Positions 19,891-19,986 of a DNA stretch of 19,986 nucleotides are shown piece by piece. The DNA is from Betaproteobacteria bacterium (GTDB lineage: Bacteria > Pseudomonadota > Gammaproteobacteria > Burkholderiales > SG8-39). A model generated the notes under the pieces. It saw only the letters and a list, made by a program, of their open reading frames with translations. It had not been told where the DNA came from and searched no databases. The stretch lies in contig JAOUGZ010000008.1 of assembly GCA_029865405.1 (NCBI GenBank), positions 1-19,986 of the forward strand, read 5' to 3'. The number at the start of each line of letters is the position of its first letter. Within the stretch, counting starts at the first letter, position 1. The position numbers and the translations under genes are program-made.

Positions 19891-19986
19891 ATGGCGATCG
19901 CTTTTCTCACCCATGCCGACTGCCTGAAGCACGAAATGGGCGCTTGGCATCCCGAGCGCCCGGAGCGCCTCACGGCGATCGAGGAC
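19891..19986 (+). CDS. Histone deacetylase-family protein, N-terminal fragment (runs off right edge)
   Basis: Only 32 codons are visible, from ATG at 19891 to the window end. They encode MAIAFLTHADCLKHEMGAWH followed by PERPERLTAIED. The pattern of an early His-x-x-C/x-x-H stretch, then H-P-E-R-P-x-R-L-x-A-I, is the recognisable N-terminus of histone deacetylase/AcuC/AphA-family zinc amidohydrolases of bacteria. These act on acetylated small molecules or proteins. The zinc-binding residues lie beyond the edge, so activity cannot be judged. The gene is divergent from moxR. Confidence 0.85.
   Translation, partial: MAIAFLTHADCLKHEMGAWHPERPERLTAIED

Overview
The window is high-GC chromosomal DNA of a proteobacterium, almost certainly a betaproteobacterium. 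Two clusters point there: ilvB-ilvH-ilvC-psd-pssA-leuA, and an ECF-like sigma factor followed by DUF3619-, DUF3106- and RDD-type genes divergent from ilvB. pepA-holC-valS divergent from lptFG is a wider proteobacterial arrangement. The species cannot be named. Coding density is very high: many junctions are 4- or 8-nt overlaps, and no gene-free stretch exceeds 200 nt. No rRNA, tRNA, CRISPR array, insertion sequence or prophage was seen.

Layout. (1) 1-3012, minus strand: pepA, holC, a small unknown gene and the N-terminal part of valS, which runs off the left edge. (2) 3049-5215, plus: lptF and lptG, the inner-membrane permease pair of the LPS transporter. (3) 5212-6928, minus: sigma factor, DUF3619, DUF3106 and RDD genes, a compact set resembling an envelope-signalling module. 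(4) 7066-13977, plus: ilvB, ilvH, ilvC (branched-chain amino acids), psd and pssA (phosphatidylethanolamine), a leucine-rich micro-ORF with its own promoter, leuA, and rnk. (5) 13985-14931, minus: wrbA and DUF2069. (6) 14953-16853, plus: yihY-like gene and pyrF, ending at an intrinsic terminator. (7) 16921-18744, plus: typA/bipA, followed by a 168-nt gene-free, strongly structured segment. (8) 18913-19857, minus: MoxR AAA+ ATPase. (9) 19891-end, plus: start of a histone-deacetylase-family gene.

Most genes are housekeeping. The most interesting signal lies in front of leuA. A strong sigma70-type promoter (TTGACG, 18 nt, TATAGT) would start transcription at or within about three nt of the AUG of a 29-codon ORF with nine leucine codons. 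Ten bases inside that ORF, covering adjacent Leu-Leu CTC codons, are perfectly complementary to the leuA ribosome binding site. This reads as a candidate leucine-responsive translational attenuator built on a leaderless leader peptide. Other points are a probable CTG start codon for the sigma factor, an altered thiamine-diphosphate motif in IlvB, a REP-like palindrome between ilvH and ilvC, a typA promoter -10 placed in the loop of the pyrF terminator, and an array of nested hairpins and direct repeats after typA.
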